Shown here in pieces: positions 5,980 through 6,221 of a stretch of DNA of 6,221 nucleotides; the stretch's first letter is position 1, and every line of letters starts with the position of its first letter. Location of the stretch: contig JAQQAK010000334.1 of NCBI GenBank assembly GCA_028527945.1, positions 1-6,221 of the forward strand, in the 5' to 3' direction. Both the position numbers and the translations under genes were made by a program. This DNA comes from Spirochaetaceae bacterium (GTDB taxonomy: Bacteria; Spirochaetota; Spirochaetia; UBA9216). A model generated the notes under the pieces. That model made no database searches and was not told where the DNA came from. It saw only the letters and a list, made by a program, of their open reading frames with translations.

Positions 5980-6221
5980 ATGAATCATGTAATATCATTA
6001 TTGGTTGAAAACAATTCAGGAGTACTAGCAAGAATCTCTGGACTGCTGTCAGGACGAGGTTATAATGTTGAAAGTTTTTCAGCCGGACTTACAACAGATC
6101 CGACAATAACACGCCTTACAATAGTATGTCAGGGAGATGACACAATAATTGATCAAATTAAAAAGCAATTAAACAAACTTATTGAAGTTATCAAAGTGAC
6201 TGATCTAACAAATAAATCAGC
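5980..6221 (+). CDS. ilvN: Acetolactate synthase small, regulatory subunit (N-terminal part)
   Basis: Small subunit that binds the IlvB catalytic subunit, activates it and usually makes it sensitive to feedback inhibition by valine or other branched-chain amino acids. Eighty residues are visible before the right window edge; family members are usually about 160-180 residues, so about half is missing. The visible part is an ACT domain. It contains SLLVENNSGVLARISGLLSG, with the ligand-loop NNSGVL at 11-16, then GYNVESFSAG, the TITRLTIV strand and the KQLNKLIEVIKVTDLT ending typical of this subunit. It follows ilvB with its own AGGAG site and no promoter between them, so it is co-transcribed and falls under the same attenuator. 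The family is also called ilvH; the symbol is a convention and not a paralogue assignment. Confidence 0.95.
   Translation, partial: MNHVISLLVENNSGVLARISGLLSGRGYNVESFSAGLTTDPTITRLTIVCQGDDTIIDQIKKQLNKLIEVIKVTDLTNKS

Overview
The window is AT-rich bacterial DNA with two gene blocks pointing away from each other. The organism is most likely a spirochaete, probably a Treponema-like one from a gut or other anaerobic niche. This rests on the 561-residue protein at 2147-3832, whose opening and FxxILxxLKSFFSGKDK-type segment resemble a family of unknown function that I associate with treponemes (DUF5312, from memory). It is also supported by a short PgeF with an LLKAGSVGKS-like N-terminus and by the style of the ArgS. 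The taxonomy is inference, not proof.

Left block (minus strand, read from 3832 down to 1): a DUF5312-like protein of unknown function, then pgeF (peptidoglycan editing factor), whose GTG start shares one base with the preceding TAG stop. After a 104-bp gap comes argS (arginyl-tRNA synthetase), cut by the left window edge after 447 residues. No convincing terminator separates the three, so they may form one transcription unit.

Right block (plus strand): ilvB (acetolactate synthase large subunit, complete) and ilvN/ilvH (small regulatory subunit, cut by the right edge), 16 bp apart. Together they encode the first common enzyme of branched-chain amino acid synthesis.

The most interesting part is the 379-bp divergent intergenic region. 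Directly upstream of ilvB it holds what looks like a complete ribosome-mediated transcription attenuator. There is a TTGACA promoter and a 28-codon leader peptide with 7 Ile, 3 Leu and 1 Val, including IISILSIIILL in its middle. Three mutually exclusive RNA hairpins follow: a 1:2 pairing of 19 positions with one mismatch, a 2:3 antiterminator, and a 3:4 intrinsic terminator with a GCGA tetraloop and eight Ts. The logic matches enteric ilv attenuation: starved ribosomes stall in the Ile codons, the antiterminator forms and ilvBN is transcribed. It differs in arrangement. The predicted transcription start falls almost on the leader ATG, so the leader peptide may be translated from a nearly leaderless RNA, and region 1 lies before rather than within most of the control codons.
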